Source of the DNA: Firmicutes bacterium UBA2530
GTDB lineage: Bacteria > Bacillota > Clostridia > Tissierellales > Sedimentibacteraceae
DNA: 55,260 nucleotides
Reading direction: 5' to 3'
Assembly: GCA_002340985.1 (NCBI GenBank)
Contig: DDNC01000009.1
Span: 124,528-179,787, forward strand
The translations under genes and the position numbers were made by a program. The notes beneath the pieces are model-generated. The model was not told the origin of the DNA and did not search any database. It worked only from the letters and a program-made list of their open reading frames with translations. This document shows, piece by piece, positions 33,814 to 42,149 of this stretch (positions are counted from its first letter, which is position 1; each line of letters starts with the position of its first letter).

Positions 33814-35610
33814 TTATTTAGCTATTATTTTTTCTCTTATAATCTCCAAATTCACATTTTCCACATCATCAACAGCGGTGATTATACCCAGCAGCACATT
33901 TCCCTTTGCTATACCGTAAAGCTCTGATCCTCCGGGCTTGAACTCAACTTCATTGTCACCACTCTCAGCGTCAAACACCATAACAGGCTCTCCGGTATTT
34001 CCGTCTACTATAGCATAGCTGCCCTCTGCATTGTCAAAATATGCAAAATCAAATTTAATTACGGTCGCTTCGCTGCTGCTCACAACCGAAACAAGTGGCT
34101 GCAATTCATATCCCAGTCCCCTTACGGTAATCCTATTGTTATTTGTCTTGCCTATCAGTTTTTCTGTCGGAACCTTGGAGATATCGTCCCCATAAATGCT
34201 TGGCCCTGCACCTGAGATTCCCTGATCTGCCTGACCTGCACAGCAGCTTCCACCCGTCGATGGTGCCGGAAGTGTTGGGTCAGATACAGAAATATCCACA
34301 GAATCCAGCTTATCGACCACCTTGATTACTCCGCCTATCATACCCATCCAGCAGCTAAAGTTCATATCTTTATCGGCGGGCGTGAATTCTAAAATATTTT
34401 CGCATCTGTTTACCTTTATCTCCTTTTTCAAGGAAGGTATTATTATTGCGTTGTTGCACGAGTTTATTTCCTTGCCGTCAATAATCCATTTAACAGGAAT
34501 ATCTTTCTGGACGTAGAATGCATTTGGAGTAAAGCCTCTATTGCTCACCGTCATGTTTATTATCTGTACTCCATCTTTTATTTCTGCCTTTGCAACATTT
34601 TCATTAACACTATTACCGTCCGCGTCCGTTCTGCTTAAGGCCAGTGCCGTCATCGGATTAAGATTTATTCCTAAAATTGAAAGTCCCCTGTTTCCCATTA
34701 TGATTCCCAGTACGATTATCATAACTCCGCTTAGCTTAAGTATTTTTTTCGTATATCCCTTGCTGAGCAACCCTGACAGAATACCGAAAGCAAGCATCAA
34801 CGGCACCGTACCAAGAGAAAATGCAAGCATTGACAAAGCTCCTTTAACCGGACTTCCGGTTCCTAATGCAAATATCTGCATGGTCTGTAAAGGCCCGCAG
34901 GGCATGAATCCGTTAAGCAATCCCACCAAAAACGGTGATGATGATTTGTTTTTAAGACTGCAGAAAGATTTTGGCATTCGTATCTGAAGCTTTCTGAATA
35001 TGCTGAAGCCCGACATGTTGAGTCCCATCATAATCATAAACAATCCAGCTGCTATCTGTACGGCTGCCTTTGACTGAAACGAAAGGGAAACCACTGATCC
35101 CACCGCTCCTATTATCCCGCCGAGAACTGTATAGGATATGACCCTGCCTGCATTGTAGGCAATAGAAGGCTTTAAGGAATCAAACTTCGTACTGCCTCCT
35201 GTTGAAACAGTCTGCGACAGCATTATTCCTCCGCACATGCCTACACAATGAACAGATGTAAGTATACCAGCTATGAACAATACCACATAGGATGCACCGG
35301 AGAGCATTTCCTCCATATCAAATCCCGCGGTATTAAAGCCTAAGAAAATAACAACAGCCACAATAATAATAAACCCGAAAAACTTATAATCACCGGATTT
35401 TTCCGTGCTGTATCCCGCATTTCTGATTGTTTCCTTTATTTTATTCCTGCCGCATATTTCATCATCATATTCTACTTCCGAATATTGCCCGCTGAAGCTT
35501 GCTTTAACGGTTATAACACCCTCCGTATTAAGCAGAGCTCTTTCAACCCTGGCTTCACAGGATGTACAGGTCATATCATAAACCCTTATTCTTTCCTTTT
35601 TAGTACTCAT
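33814..35610 (-). CDS. HMA domain - TauE/SafE-type membrane protein - cupredoxin-like fusion
   Basis: A 598-residue fusion. Residues about 6-70 are a heavy-metal-associated domain with YDMTCTSCEA (Cys15, Cys18), the copper-binding type. Residues about 75-310 hold some seven membrane segments of the DsbD/SafE type, with SVHCVGMCGGIML and NGFMPCGPLQTMQ cysteines. Residues about 335-425 resemble a cupredoxin (NRGFTPNAFYVQKDIPVKWIIDG, then FSCWMGMIGG). A Gly/Ser/Cys linker (GGSCCAGQ) leads to a further beta-rich domain. Copper transfer across the membrane is the likely role, as inference. It is divergent from a small LDCC-motif gene across a repeat-rich control region. Confidence 0.85.
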   Translation of the reverse strand: MSTKKERIRVYDMTCTSCEARVERALLNTEGVITVKASFSGQYSEVEYDDEICGRNKIKETIRNAGYSTEKSGDYKFFGFIIIVAVVIFLGFNTAGFDMEEMLSGASYVVLFIAGILTSVHCVGMCGGIMLSQTVSTGGSTKFDSLKPSIAYNAGRVISYTVLGGIIGAVGSVVSLSFQSKAAVQIAAGLFMIMMGLNMSGFSIFRKLQIRMPKSFCSLKNKSSSPFLVGLLNGFMPCGPLQTMQIFALGTGSPVKGALSMLAFSLGTVPLMLAFGILSGLLSKGYTKKILKLSGVMIIVLGIIMGNRGLSILGINLNPMTALALSRTDADGNSVNENVAKAEIKDGVQIINMTVSNRGFTPNAFYVQKDIPVKWIIDGKEINSCNNAIIIPSLKKEIKVNRCENILEFTPADKDMNFSCWMGMIGGVIKVVDKLDSVDISVSDPTLPAPSTGGSCCAGQADQGISGAGPSIYGDDISKVPTEKLIGKTNNNRITVRGLGYELQPLVSVVSSSEATVIKFDFAYFDNAEGSYAIVDGNTGEPVMVFDAESGDNEVEFKPGGSELYGIAKGNVLLGIITAVDDVENVNLEIIREKIIAK

Positions 35611-35724
35611 GCTTTACCTTCCATATATTATTTAATAAATCAGCCGTGCAAAAACAGCAATTCCTCCACAGCAGCTCATGCACTCACCTCTTTTTTATAT
35701 TTCAATTATTTTAATTTATTTCTG

Positions 35725-35800
35725 TGAAGAAAGTGTGAAGATTTATTTTCAAAAAAACATATATTTTCTTCATAAAATCTTCATATCTGCAAACTATAAT
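35725..35800. promoter_or_regulatory. divergent control region with two pairs of TGAAGA repeats
   Basis: TGAAGA occurs at 35725-35730 and 35736-35741, and inverted (TCTTCA) at 35767-35772 and 35778-35783. Each pair has an 11-bp period and the pairs face each other. A TATAAT at 35795-35800 serves the LDCC gene; its -35 place overlaps the right pair and has no good -35, which suggests an activator. OmpR-family regulators bind such direct repeats. Confidence 0.6.
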
Positions 35801-35827
35801 ATAGAAAATATCATTTGAGGTATTGCT

Positions 35828-35950
35828 ATGATTAAATGGATAAAAAGATTCCTCGATAATTTAGCTAAATCAAATCAAGAAACTTTTAAAGGCAAACCTT
35901 TGGACTGCTGCTCTCTCAACAGGGATTCTGACGGCAGGAAATCCAATTAA
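35828..35950 (+). CDS. LDCC-motif small putative metal-binding protein (40 aa)
   Basis: A 40-residue protein too short for most gene finders: a basic N-terminus (MIKWIKRFLDNLAKSNQE), then GKPLDCCSLNR and a polar tail. The LDCC core is that of a small family named LDCC-motif putative metal-binding proteins, from memory. GAGG stands seven bases before the ATG, and a promoter with TATAAT at 35795-35800 precedes it. It is divergent from the HMA-TauE fusion and shares its operator-like repeats, so a metal-related role under the same regulator is plausible. Confidence 0.7.
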   Translation: MIKWIKRFLDNLAKSNQETFKGKPLDCCSLNRDSDGRKSN

Positions 35951-35998
35951 AACGAAATTACTATTACCGGATTAATCTCCTAATATAAAGTATGAAAT

Positions 35999-36026
35999 AA
36001 GACCCCGTTGTGCTGGACGGGGTCTT
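35999..36026 (+). terminator. terminator after the LDCC gene
   Basis: A perfect 10-bp stem AAGACCCCGT/ACGGGGTCTT with an 8-nt loop, then GTTTTTT. Confidence 0.9.
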
Positions 36027-36080
36027 GTTTTTTCCTTATAAAGCTATATAATAATATTAGTTTATATAAAAGGAGCTTAC

Positions 36081-37403
36081 ATGGACTTTCTGATATCTGT
36101 TTTATTTTTTTTATTTTCGCTTATATTTTGTCTTTCAAGAAACATATCTGTTTTAGCTGCATTGGCAATAGGTACAGTTTCTTTCTCCATTACTGCATTG
36201 CACAGAGGATATGGAATAAAATCCGTTGTGCTGATGCTCCTTAGAGGTGTGAAAAAATCCTTTACGCTAATCCCCATTTTTGCACTCATAGGAATTATTA
36301 CCGGAATTTGGCGGGCAAGCGGAACAATTTCTTTCTTTGTTTATTACGGGACCCTCATTATGAATCCCAACTACTTTATTTTGTTTGCATTTCTCATTTC
36401 GTGTACTGTTTCATTTGCTCTCGGTACAAGCTTTGGAACTGTAGGCACCATAGGAGTTGTACTCATAGTCCTCGCCAGAGGCGGCGGCGTCAATATAAAC
36501 GCTGCAGCGGGCGCAATTATATCAGGTGCATTTTTCGGAGACAGGTGCTCTCCAACTTCTTCAAGCGCCAATCTCGTGGCAACTGTAACAGGAACAGACT
36601 TGTATGGCAATGTTAAAAGAATGATGATAACGGGAGTCGTTCCTTTTGCAGCAACTGTTATATTTTATATTTATCTGTCTAAAAATAACCCTATTTCAAT
36701 AACAGACAGGACCCTGCTCAATGAAATTGAGGCTCATTTTAATTTAAGCTATGTCACCGTACTTCCTGCTTTAATTATCTTTGCTCTTGCACTTCTCAGG
36801 AAAAACGTGAAAATTTCCATGTCCTTCAGTATAGCAGCTGCATTTTTCATATGCCTCCTTATTCAGAAGATGAAGCTAAAGGATGTATTGTACACAATGA
36901 TATTCGGTTTTCAGATGCAATCTGACAACATGCTTTCGGGAATCATATCCGGCGGAGGCCTGCTTTCGATGTTCGGTGTTTCCCTTATAATTATGACTGC
37001 TTCATCATTTTCGGGGATTTTCGAAGAAACCGGAATGCTTAACGAAATTCAGGAGATATTGAAAAAAATGAGCTATAAGGCAGGACTGTATCTTACAACA
37101 GCCTTTACTTCACTTGTAATGTCTGCCTTCTGCTGCAACCAGACACTGCCCATATTGCTTACCCATCAGCTCATGAACAAACTGTACAAGGAAAAAGGTC
37201 TCACTGATGAAGACCTTGCAATTGATTTGGAAAACACTGCAGTAATGACCCCGGAGCTTTTCCCCTGGAGCATTGCAATAGCTGTTCCCCTTGCAACATT
37301 GTCAGCAGCTCCTACAAGCATTCTCTATGCTGTCTACCTATACCTTGTTCCATTGATAAATATTGTAAGATTGCCGGCATTAAATAAAAAAACTGCCCTA
37401 TAA
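36081..37403 (+). CDS. NhaC-family Na+/H+ antiporter
   Basis: A 440-residue transporter with about 11 membrane segments. Family blocks include LIPIFALIGIITGIWRASGTI, CTVSFALGTSFGTVGTIGVVL and GAIISGAFFGDRCSPTSSSANLVA, the last being the NhaC signature with the buried Asp. The tail has NTAVMTPELFPWSIAIAVPLATL. NhaC-type proteins exchange Na+ for H+; some members take up organic acids instead, so the substrate is provisional. RBS AAGGAG is five bases before the ATG. It stands alone. Confidence 0.88.
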   Translation: MDFLISVLFFLFSLIFCLSRNISVLAALAIGTVSFSITALHRGYGIKSVVLMLLRGVKKSFTLIPIFALIGIITGIWRASGTISFFVYYGTLIMNPNYFILFAFLISCTVSFALGTSFGTVGTIGVVLIVLARGGGVNINAAAGAIISGAFFGDRCSPTSSSANLVATVTGTDLYGNVKRMMITGVVPFAATVIFYIYLSKNNPISITDRTLLNEIEAHFNLSYVTVLPALIIFALALLRKNVKISMSFSIAAAFFICLLIQKMKLKDVLYTMIFGFQMQSDNMLSGIISGGGLLSMFGVSLIIMTASSFSGIFEETGMLNEIQEILKKMSYKAGLYLTTAFTSLVMSAFCCNQTLPILLTHQLMNKLYKEKGLTDEDLAIDLENTAVMTPELFPWSIAIAVPLATLSAAPTSILYAVYLYLVPLINIVRLPALNKKTAL

Positions 37404-37417
37404 CATTAACGGGCAGT
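37392..37417 (-). terminator. terminator of the thiamine operon (inside the nhaC end)
   Basis: ACTGCCC/GGGCAGT with a 12-nt loop, followed on the minus strand by seven T residues. It overlaps the nhaC stop codon. A second stem, GGCTGCGG/CCGCAGCC (37428-37453), encloses the stop of the 87-residue gene. Confidence 0.8.
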
Positions 37418-37438
37418 CTTCAATGGTGGCTGCGGGAT

Positions 37439-37702
37439 TTATTTTCCGCAGCCGCATATATTGGATATTTTTATATCCATTGAAAAATTTGTTATACCAT
37501 CCATCTCTTCGTATATATCAGCAATTAATTTCAGCACTCTGTTTTTTTCCCCTCTTACGAATGTAGAAAGAACGCCTACCTCATTTTCAAGACCCGAATT
37601 ACTTATAATTTCAAGGACTCTGTTCACATCGGCTATATAGTCTTCACTGACTATGGGAGTGAACGCAAGCTGACAAGATGCTATTTTTTCCATACTGCAC
37701 AT
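37439..37702 (-). CDS. YkoF/MTH1187-like thiamine-binding-type protein
   Basis: An 87-residue alpha/beta protein: ASCQLAFTPIVSEDYIADVNRVLEII, then EVGVLSTFVRGEKNRVLKLIADIYEEMDG and SMDIKISNICGCGK. The fold pattern (beta-alpha-beta-beta-alpha-beta) and place in a TPP-riboswitch operon match YkoF-family thiamine or hydroxymethylpyrimidine binders. The Cys-rich CGCGK tail is unusual. AGGAGG six bases ahead fixes the ATG at 37702, overlapping the methyltransferase gene by 22 bases. Last gene of the operon. Confidence 0.65.
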   Translation of the reverse strand: MCSMEKIASCQLAFTPIVSEDYIADVNRVLEIISNSGLENEVGVLSTFVRGEKNRVLKLIADIYEEMDGITNFSMDIKISNICGCGK

Positions 37703-38352
37703 ACGAAGCCTCCTACGGATGTTTTAGATAAATCATTTTCGTTTTCATAATTAAAATCATCGTCATTTGCAAGTGGGGGAACAAACAGACACTCTCCTGA
37801 GTTTTCAAGTTTTTCCTTGTTCCATTGTCTGATTTCATCTATTGTCCTGAACTTAGCATACTTAAATACCGAATTTTCACGGAACGGCTCTGAAAGATAC
37901 AGTTCGCTCCAGCTGCTTCCTCCGGCAATTGTACCGATTAATACTCTTCCGTCTTTTTTAACCACCCTGAGTAACTCATTCAGTGCTTTCTGAGCATCTT
38001 CCACGAATTCAAAGGCTGTCATTGAGATAACAGCATCAAATGTATCATCCTCAAATGGCAGATTGTTTAAATCCACATTGATAAATTCAATATCAAAATT
38101 CATTCCTGAAGCTTTCTTTCTTGCTATATTGAGCATCTCATTGGAAATATCAACACCGGTTACACTGCAACCCCTGCCTGCAAGCTTTATGCTGAAGTTA
38201 CCGGTTCCGCAGCCCACATCAAGTATTTTCATTCCTTTTTTAATATCTGTCATCTTAAATGCCAAATCTGTTTCAACCATATCAACGAAGTTTCCCTTTT
38301 TATCTGTGTACCACGAATCATAATCTGCAGCAAAATTATCAAAAATAGCCAT
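37681..38352 (-). CDS. class I SAM-dependent methyltransferase
   Basis: A 223-residue methyltransferase: motif I ILDVGCGTGNFS near 40-52, VTGVDISNEML (acidic end of strand 2), INVDLNNLPFEDDTFDAVISMTAFEFVED (motif II region) and LRVVKKDGRVLIG (motif III). The substrate cannot be told. It sits inside the thiamine-transport operon, between the ATPase and the small YkoF-like gene, which is an odd partner. Confidence 0.85.
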   Translation of the reverse strand: MAIFDNFAADYDSWYTDKKGNFVDMVETDLAFKMTDIKKGMKILDVGCGTGNFSIKLAGRGCSVTGVDISNEMLNIARKKASGMNFDIEFINVDLNNLPFEDDTFDAVISMTAFEFVEDAQKALNELLRVVKKDGRVLIGTIAGGSSWSELYLSEPFRENSVFKYAKFRTIDEIRQWNKEKLENSGECLFVPPLANDDDFNYENENDLSKTSVGGFVCAVWKK

Positions 38353-38360
38353 TTTATCAC

Positions 38361-39101
38361 CTACCCTTTCAACTTCTCTAAAATATACTTCTTGTATTCC
38401 ATAAACCTTTCACTTACTGCAAAATCTTCATTTCTGGGTTCAGGATTTACTATTGTTATTTCCTCAGTTATTTTACCAGGTGTGCCTGCCATAATATATA
38501 TTCTGTCGGACAGCAGAATGGCTTCATCTATGTCATGTGTTATAAGAAATGTAGACAGCTTTATCTGCTCCATTACCCTGAGATACCACTGATGCATACT
38601 GCTTTTGGTTATGCTGTCCAGAGCGCTAAACGGTTCATCAAGCAGTGCGACCTTGTCAGAAAACAGATATGTGCGAAGCAAAGCAGCTCTCTGTCTCATT
38701 CCTCCTGATAATTGATTGGGATATTTGTCCTGAGTTCCCTCCAGCCCGAATTCATGGAAATGCCCGGAAGCAATATCTCTTGCCCTGGTTTTTTTCTCGC
38801 CTCTTATGACCAATGGCAGAGACACATTGTCGATTATCGTTTTATAAGGCAGGAGCAAGTCCTTCTGCAGCATGTAGCTTACATTTCCCGTTGTACCGGT
38901 TATATTGCTTCCGTCAAGCATTATAGTACCATCATCCGTCTTTATCAGACCTGCTATTGCATTGAACAATGTTGTTTTTCCCACGCCGCTCACTCCTAAA
39001 ATACTGACTATCTCTCCCTTATTCAATTCTACCGAAATATCATCTATTATTTTACATCCCTTGTAGCTTACAGTTATGTTGTTTGCAGTCAGTCTTTCCA
39101 T
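38361..39101 (-). CDS. ABC transporter ATPase, ThiZ-like
   Basis: A 246-residue ATPase of the nitrate/sulfonate/taurine class: Walker A GVSGVGKTT, QKDLLLPYKTIIDNVSLPL, signature LSGGMRQRAALLRT, Walker B VALLDEPFSALD, and H-loop THDIDEAILLSDRI. It belongs with the permease and NMT1-type lipoprotein upstream, and should energise uptake of a thiamine precursor. Confidence 0.88.
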   Translation of the reverse strand: MERLTANNITVSYKGCKIIDDISVELNKGEIVSILGVSGVGKTTLFNAIAGLIKTDDGTIMLDGSNITGTTGNVSYMLQKDLLLPYKTIIDNVSLPLVIRGEKKTRARDIASGHFHEFGLEGTQDKYPNQLSGGMRQRAALLRTYLFSDKVALLDEPFSALDSITKSSMHQWYLRVMEQIKLSTFLITHDIDEAILLSDRIYIMAGTPGKITEEITIVNPEPRNEDFAVSERFMEYKKYILEKLKG

Positions 39102-39121
39102 TATTACCTCTTGTTGAAATC

Positions 39122-40123
39122 TTATTTAGGGAGATATTCATTGGTATAGCCTGCTCCCCTGGGGATTTCATTTTCCACTAAATTATTTTCATATAGCCAT
39201 CCATAGAATCCGTCCCATCTTTCAGAGTCTATATACCCCCATGTTTCGGCATCTGCAATATATTGTCCTGCCAGCCATTTCTGGCTTTCTTTAACTATTT
39301 CACCATTAAGCTCGGGTGCGGATTCCAATAAAATCTCGGCTGCAGCCTCAGGGTTTTCTATTGCATACTCATATCCTTTTTTTATTGCCGCTAATGCCTT
39401 TTTAACAATTTCCGGATTCTTATCCGCATATTCGTTGTTAACTATTATAACGGGGCTGTAGTAATCAAGCTCTTTTCCATAATCAGCAAAGTTAAAATAA
39501 TTTGTTTCCAGACCCTTTACTTTTACCGCAATCCCATCCCATGCATAGAACACCCACACTGCATCTATATCGGTCTGCAGGGCTGTAACAATATCAGCAA
39601 CAGTACTTGGAACCATATTAATGTCCTCGAACTTTCCGCCGTCATCGGTTACGACTTTTTTGATTATAGCCTGCTCTATAGGCATATCCCATGTGGCATA
39701 TGTATGTCCCGTCATTTTTGAAGGAGAATCTATACCACTTTTCTTCAATGATACTATACCTGAAGTGTTGTGCTGTACTACAGATGCTACAGCAGTAACA
39801 GGCAATGGATTTTCTGATGCGTTGTTTGGAGCTAATGTATCCTGGAAGCTTATTCCGAATTCAGCACCTCCGCCTCCAACCAGCGGTACTGCTCCGTCCT
39901 CAGGTGGCTGCAGTATATCCACTTCAAGTCCTTGTTCAGCGAAGAATCCCTTTGCCTGTGCAACATATAATCCTGTGTGGTTAGTATTTGGCGTCCAGTC
40001 CAGCACTATTCTGAGCTTTGTCTTGTCTGTTTTCGCAGCATCTCCTGCATTGCAGGCAGCAAGCGTAAACAACGATAAAATTAAAATTGATATTATTAAT
40101 AAAATTTTCTTTCTGTTTTTCAT
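39122..40123 (-). CDS. thiamine-precursor-binding lipoprotein, NMT1/THI5 family (ThiY-like)
   Basis: A 333-residue lipoprotein: signal peptide ending FTLAAC (Cys24), then VLDWTPNTNHTGLYVAQAKGFFAEQG, the canonical opening of ThiY, which binds formylaminopyrimidine or hydroxymethylpyrimidine. Later blocks GGGGAEFGISFQDTLAP and VWVFYAWDGIAVK fit. It delivers the pyrimidine part of thiamine to the membrane permease. Regulation is by the TPP riboswitch at the operon head. Confidence 0.92.
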   Translation of the reverse strand: MKNRKKILLIISILILSLFTLAACNAGDAAKTDKTKLRIVLDWTPNTNHTGLYVAQAKGFFAEQGLEVDILQPPEDGAVPLVGGGGAEFGISFQDTLAPNNASENPLPVTAVASVVQHNTSGIVSLKKSGIDSPSKMTGHTYATWDMPIEQAIIKKVVTDDGGKFEDINMVPSTVADIVTALQTDIDAVWVFYAWDGIAVKVKGLETNYFNFADYGKELDYYSPVIIVNNEYADKNPEIVKKALAAIKKGYEYAIENPEAAAEILLESAPELNGEIVKESQKWLAGQYIADAETWGYIDSERWDGFYGWLYENNLVENEIPRGAGYTNEYLPK

Positions 40124-40149
40124 TTATTTTTCCTTTCCGTACTTTATAT

Positions 40150-40926
40150 TCAATTCTGTCCTTTTTCTGTTTTCTCCCATGGCATTACAGCTTTCCTCAC
40201 ATACGACACCAAAAGCATTAACATCAGGCTTATGAGAGAAATGAAAAATATTACCGCGAACATTTTGTCAAAAGAATATGACTTTCGTACTCTCGTCATA
40301 TAAACTCCCAGACCCGCAAAGCCTCCCAGCCATTCGGACACCACAGCGCCCACCACCGAATAGGACGCTGATATTTTCATACCTGAGAAAAACTGCCCTA
40401 AAGCGCTTGGCAGCTTAATATGTGTAAAGCATTGAAGCCTGTTTGCTCCCATTGCCTTCAATAAATTCAACGCATCCGGGTCAGCCGAGCGGAAGCCCTC
40501 AAGAAGGCTCACTGTAACGGGAAAAAATGTAATTATAACAATCAATGTTATTTTCGGCAATATACCGTATCCCATCCACAAAACCAGAAGAGGTGCTATT
40601 GCAACTGTGGGCACTGTCTGCGTCAATACGATTATGGGATATACAGATTTATAAAAAAGATGAAACCTGTCCATCAGCACTGCAATCACAAATCCCAGTG
40701 CCGTTCCCGCTGCCATCCCTAAAAAAGCTTCTGTCAGTGTTGTCTCAGCATGCATCATTAATAGCGGAAAATCCTTAATAAATGCCGAGACAACATCAAG
40801 TGGAGATGGCAGCATGTACTTAGGTACAATGCCTGCAGATGACAAGGACTGCCATAAAATCAATATGGCTGCTATTGCCAGAACAGGCGATATTTTATTG
40901 ATGGTGCTTTGTAACTTTCTGGTCAA
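40150..40926 (-). CDS. ABC transporter permease, ThiX-like
   Basis: A 258-residue permease of the SsuC/TauC/ThiX group with six membrane segments and the coupling motif EGFRSADPDALNLLKAMGANRLQCFTHIKLPSAL. The best available start is a TTG at 40926, because a stop precedes it in frame and no ATG lies before residue 35 or so. This overlaps the upstream thiamine-binding gene by 32 bases, so translation may depend on that gene. Confidence 0.85.
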   Translation of the reverse strand: MTRKLQSTINKISPVLAIAAILILWQSLSSAGIVPKYMLPSPLDVVSAFIKDFPLLMMHAETTLTEAFLGMAAGTALGFVIAVLMDRFHLFYKSVYPIIVLTQTVPTVAIAPLLVLWMGYGILPKITLIVIITFFPVTVSLLEGFRSADPDALNLLKAMGANRLQCFTHIKLPSALGQFFSGMKISASYSVVGAVVSEWLGGFAGLGVYMTRVRKSYSFDKMFAVIFFISLISLMLMLLVSYVRKAVMPWEKTEKGQN

Positions 40927-41191
40927 TCGTCAGCACACCACCATTCGGAGCAAAACTGATTTTTACATAAGAGGATACCTTTGGCGCTCCTGCCTTTACC
41001 GCAATAAGCTGACAGTTTTTAATTATATCCATCAACTCATCGTATTCTCCTTCAATGGAGGTCTCACTGGGGCCTACATAGTAACTCAACCCTGTACTTC
41101 TAATATAAGCGATAACCTCGTCAACAATGCGTATAACCTCCTGGTCTGATTGAACATGTGGTAAAACTTGAATAGCTACACTTGCTTTCAT
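40895..41191 (-). CDS. MTH1187-family thiamine-binding protein
   Basis: A 98-residue alpha/beta protein: SVAIQVLPHVQSDQEVIRIVDEVIAYI, then YYVGPSETSIEGEYDELMDIIKNC and KVSSYVKISFAPNGG. The VGPSETSIEGEYDE stretch is the family's signature. Known members are small proteins linked to thiamine uptake. First gene after the TPP riboswitch, with an AAAGGAGG site. It differs from the operon's other small binder in length and sequence. Confidence 0.88.
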   Translation of the reverse strand: MKASVAIQVLPHVQSDQEVIRIVDEVIAYIRSTGLSYYVGPSETSIEGEYDELMDIIKNCQLIAVKAGAPKVSSYVKISFAPNGGVLTIDQKVTKHHQ

Positions 41192-41296
41192 AAAAAGCCT
41201 CCTTTAATAGTATATTTCGCCAACTATATTCGCAGTATCATTCACCAAAGTATCAGCTCACTCCGTTGTATACTTTAGGAATCACTGCATACAAAA

Positions 41297-41318
41297 ACCC
41301 CTCCGGTTACGGAGGGGT
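41297..41318 (-). terminator. riboswitch-controlled terminator
   Basis: A perfect 9-bp GC-rich stem ACCCCTCCG/CGGAGGGGT with a 4-nt loop, then TTTTTG on the minus strand. It lies between aptamer and the first gene, as the expression platform of the TPP riboswitch. Confidence 0.85.
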
Positions 41319-41354
41319 ACAAAAGCTCATAAAGCTACATCCTTGCAATATGTA

Positions 41355-41465
41355 CAATCCCTCCGCCAGCATTACCTGGATCAGGTTCCAAACAGTTTTT
41401 CTGTTTTAGGGTTTTGAACATTGGAGTAGTTCTATCTCAGCCTAATTCATTAAGCTCCCCTTAGC
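41355..41465 (-). promoter_or_regulatory. TPP riboswitch
   Basis: On the minus strand the aptamer has AGGGGAGC, GGCTGAGATAG (pyrimidine sensor), AAACCC, and GGAACCTGATCCAGGTAATGCTGGCGGAGGGA spread over 41355-41395, with the invariant CTGAGA, CCTGATC, TAATGC and GCG.AGGGA blocks. Thiamine diphosphate binding should favour the terminator downstream and switch off the transporter. Confidence 0.95.
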
Positions 41466-41468
41466 TTG

Positions 41469-41497
41469 ATATTAGCACAGCTAAAAAGGCTTGTCAA
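41469..41497 (-). promoter_or_regulatory. sigma-A promoter of the thiamine operon
   Basis: Consensus TTGACA (41492-41497), a 17-bp spacer and TAATAT (41469-41474), with transcription starting near 41462 at the aptamer's edge. Upstream, 41498-41597 is AT-rich with nothing else seen. Confidence 0.8.
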
Positions 41498-41597
41498 TAT
41501 TAATTTAAATGAAGTTTTTGTTTTCACATAACTATATAATATACATTATTATAGCAATTACAATATTATTTTTTCTAAAATTGTCTGCAATGTAAAT

Positions 41598-42131
41598 CTA
41601 AAACCACATAGCATTAACTATAACTGTAGCAGCTATAAGTGATGCTAAATCTCCTAACAATCCTGCAATAACTGAATGTCTTACATTTGTTATGCCAACG
41701 CATCCAAAATATACTGCAATTACATAAAATGTTGTTTCTGTTGATCCAAGTGCAACAGACGCAATTCTTCCTATCTGACTTTGAGTTCCGTATGTTGCTA
41801 AAAGTTCACTCATCATGCCCTCTGCCCCACCGCCGGAGAATGAACGCATAATTCCCATTGGCAATACCTCTCCCGGCAAACCAATTAGTTCAGTAATAGG
41901 ATTAATTAACTTTACTAACCAATCCATTGCTCCTGATGCGCGGAACATTCCAATTGCACAAAGCATACAAACCAAGTATGGAACGATTGTAACAGATACT
42001 TTCAAACCGTCTTTCGCTCCTTCTGTAAAAACAGAATATACCTTAACTCCCTTAATAAGTGCGTAAACCGGAATAAATAATAATACTAATGGTATAGCAT
42101 ACATTGAAATAATATTTAATACATAAGTCAT
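41598..42131 (-). CDS. spmB: SpmB-like membrane protein
   Basis: A 177-residue protein with about five membrane segments, of the nucleoside-recognition (Gate) family: VYSVFTEGAKDGLKVSVTIVPYLVCML, then GGAEGMMSELLATYG, SVALGSTETTFYVIAVYFGCVGI and the C-terminal HSVIAGLLGDL. GGGAGG seven bases ahead supports the ATG at 42131. In Bacillus, SpmA and SpmB support spore-core dehydration. Here they follow a sigma-54 promoter next to a peptidase, so a transport function for peptides or amino acids should be considered. Confidence 0.88.
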   Translation of the reverse strand: MTYVLNIISMYAIPLVLLFIPVYALIKGVKVYSVFTEGAKDGLKVSVTIVPYLVCMLCAIGMFRASGAMDWLVKLINPITELIGLPGEVLPMGIMRSFSGGGAEGMMSELLATYGTQSQIGRIASVALGSTETTFYVIAVYFGCVGITNVRHSVIAGLLGDLASLIAATVIVNAMWF

Positions 42132-42149
42132 CAAATTTTCCTCCCTTAA

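Noticed and set aside
33674..33919. Plus-strand frame of 81 codons across the double hairpin
   Set aside because: It is made of terminator hairpins and the antisense of the HMA-TauE gene; no ribosome site is visible.
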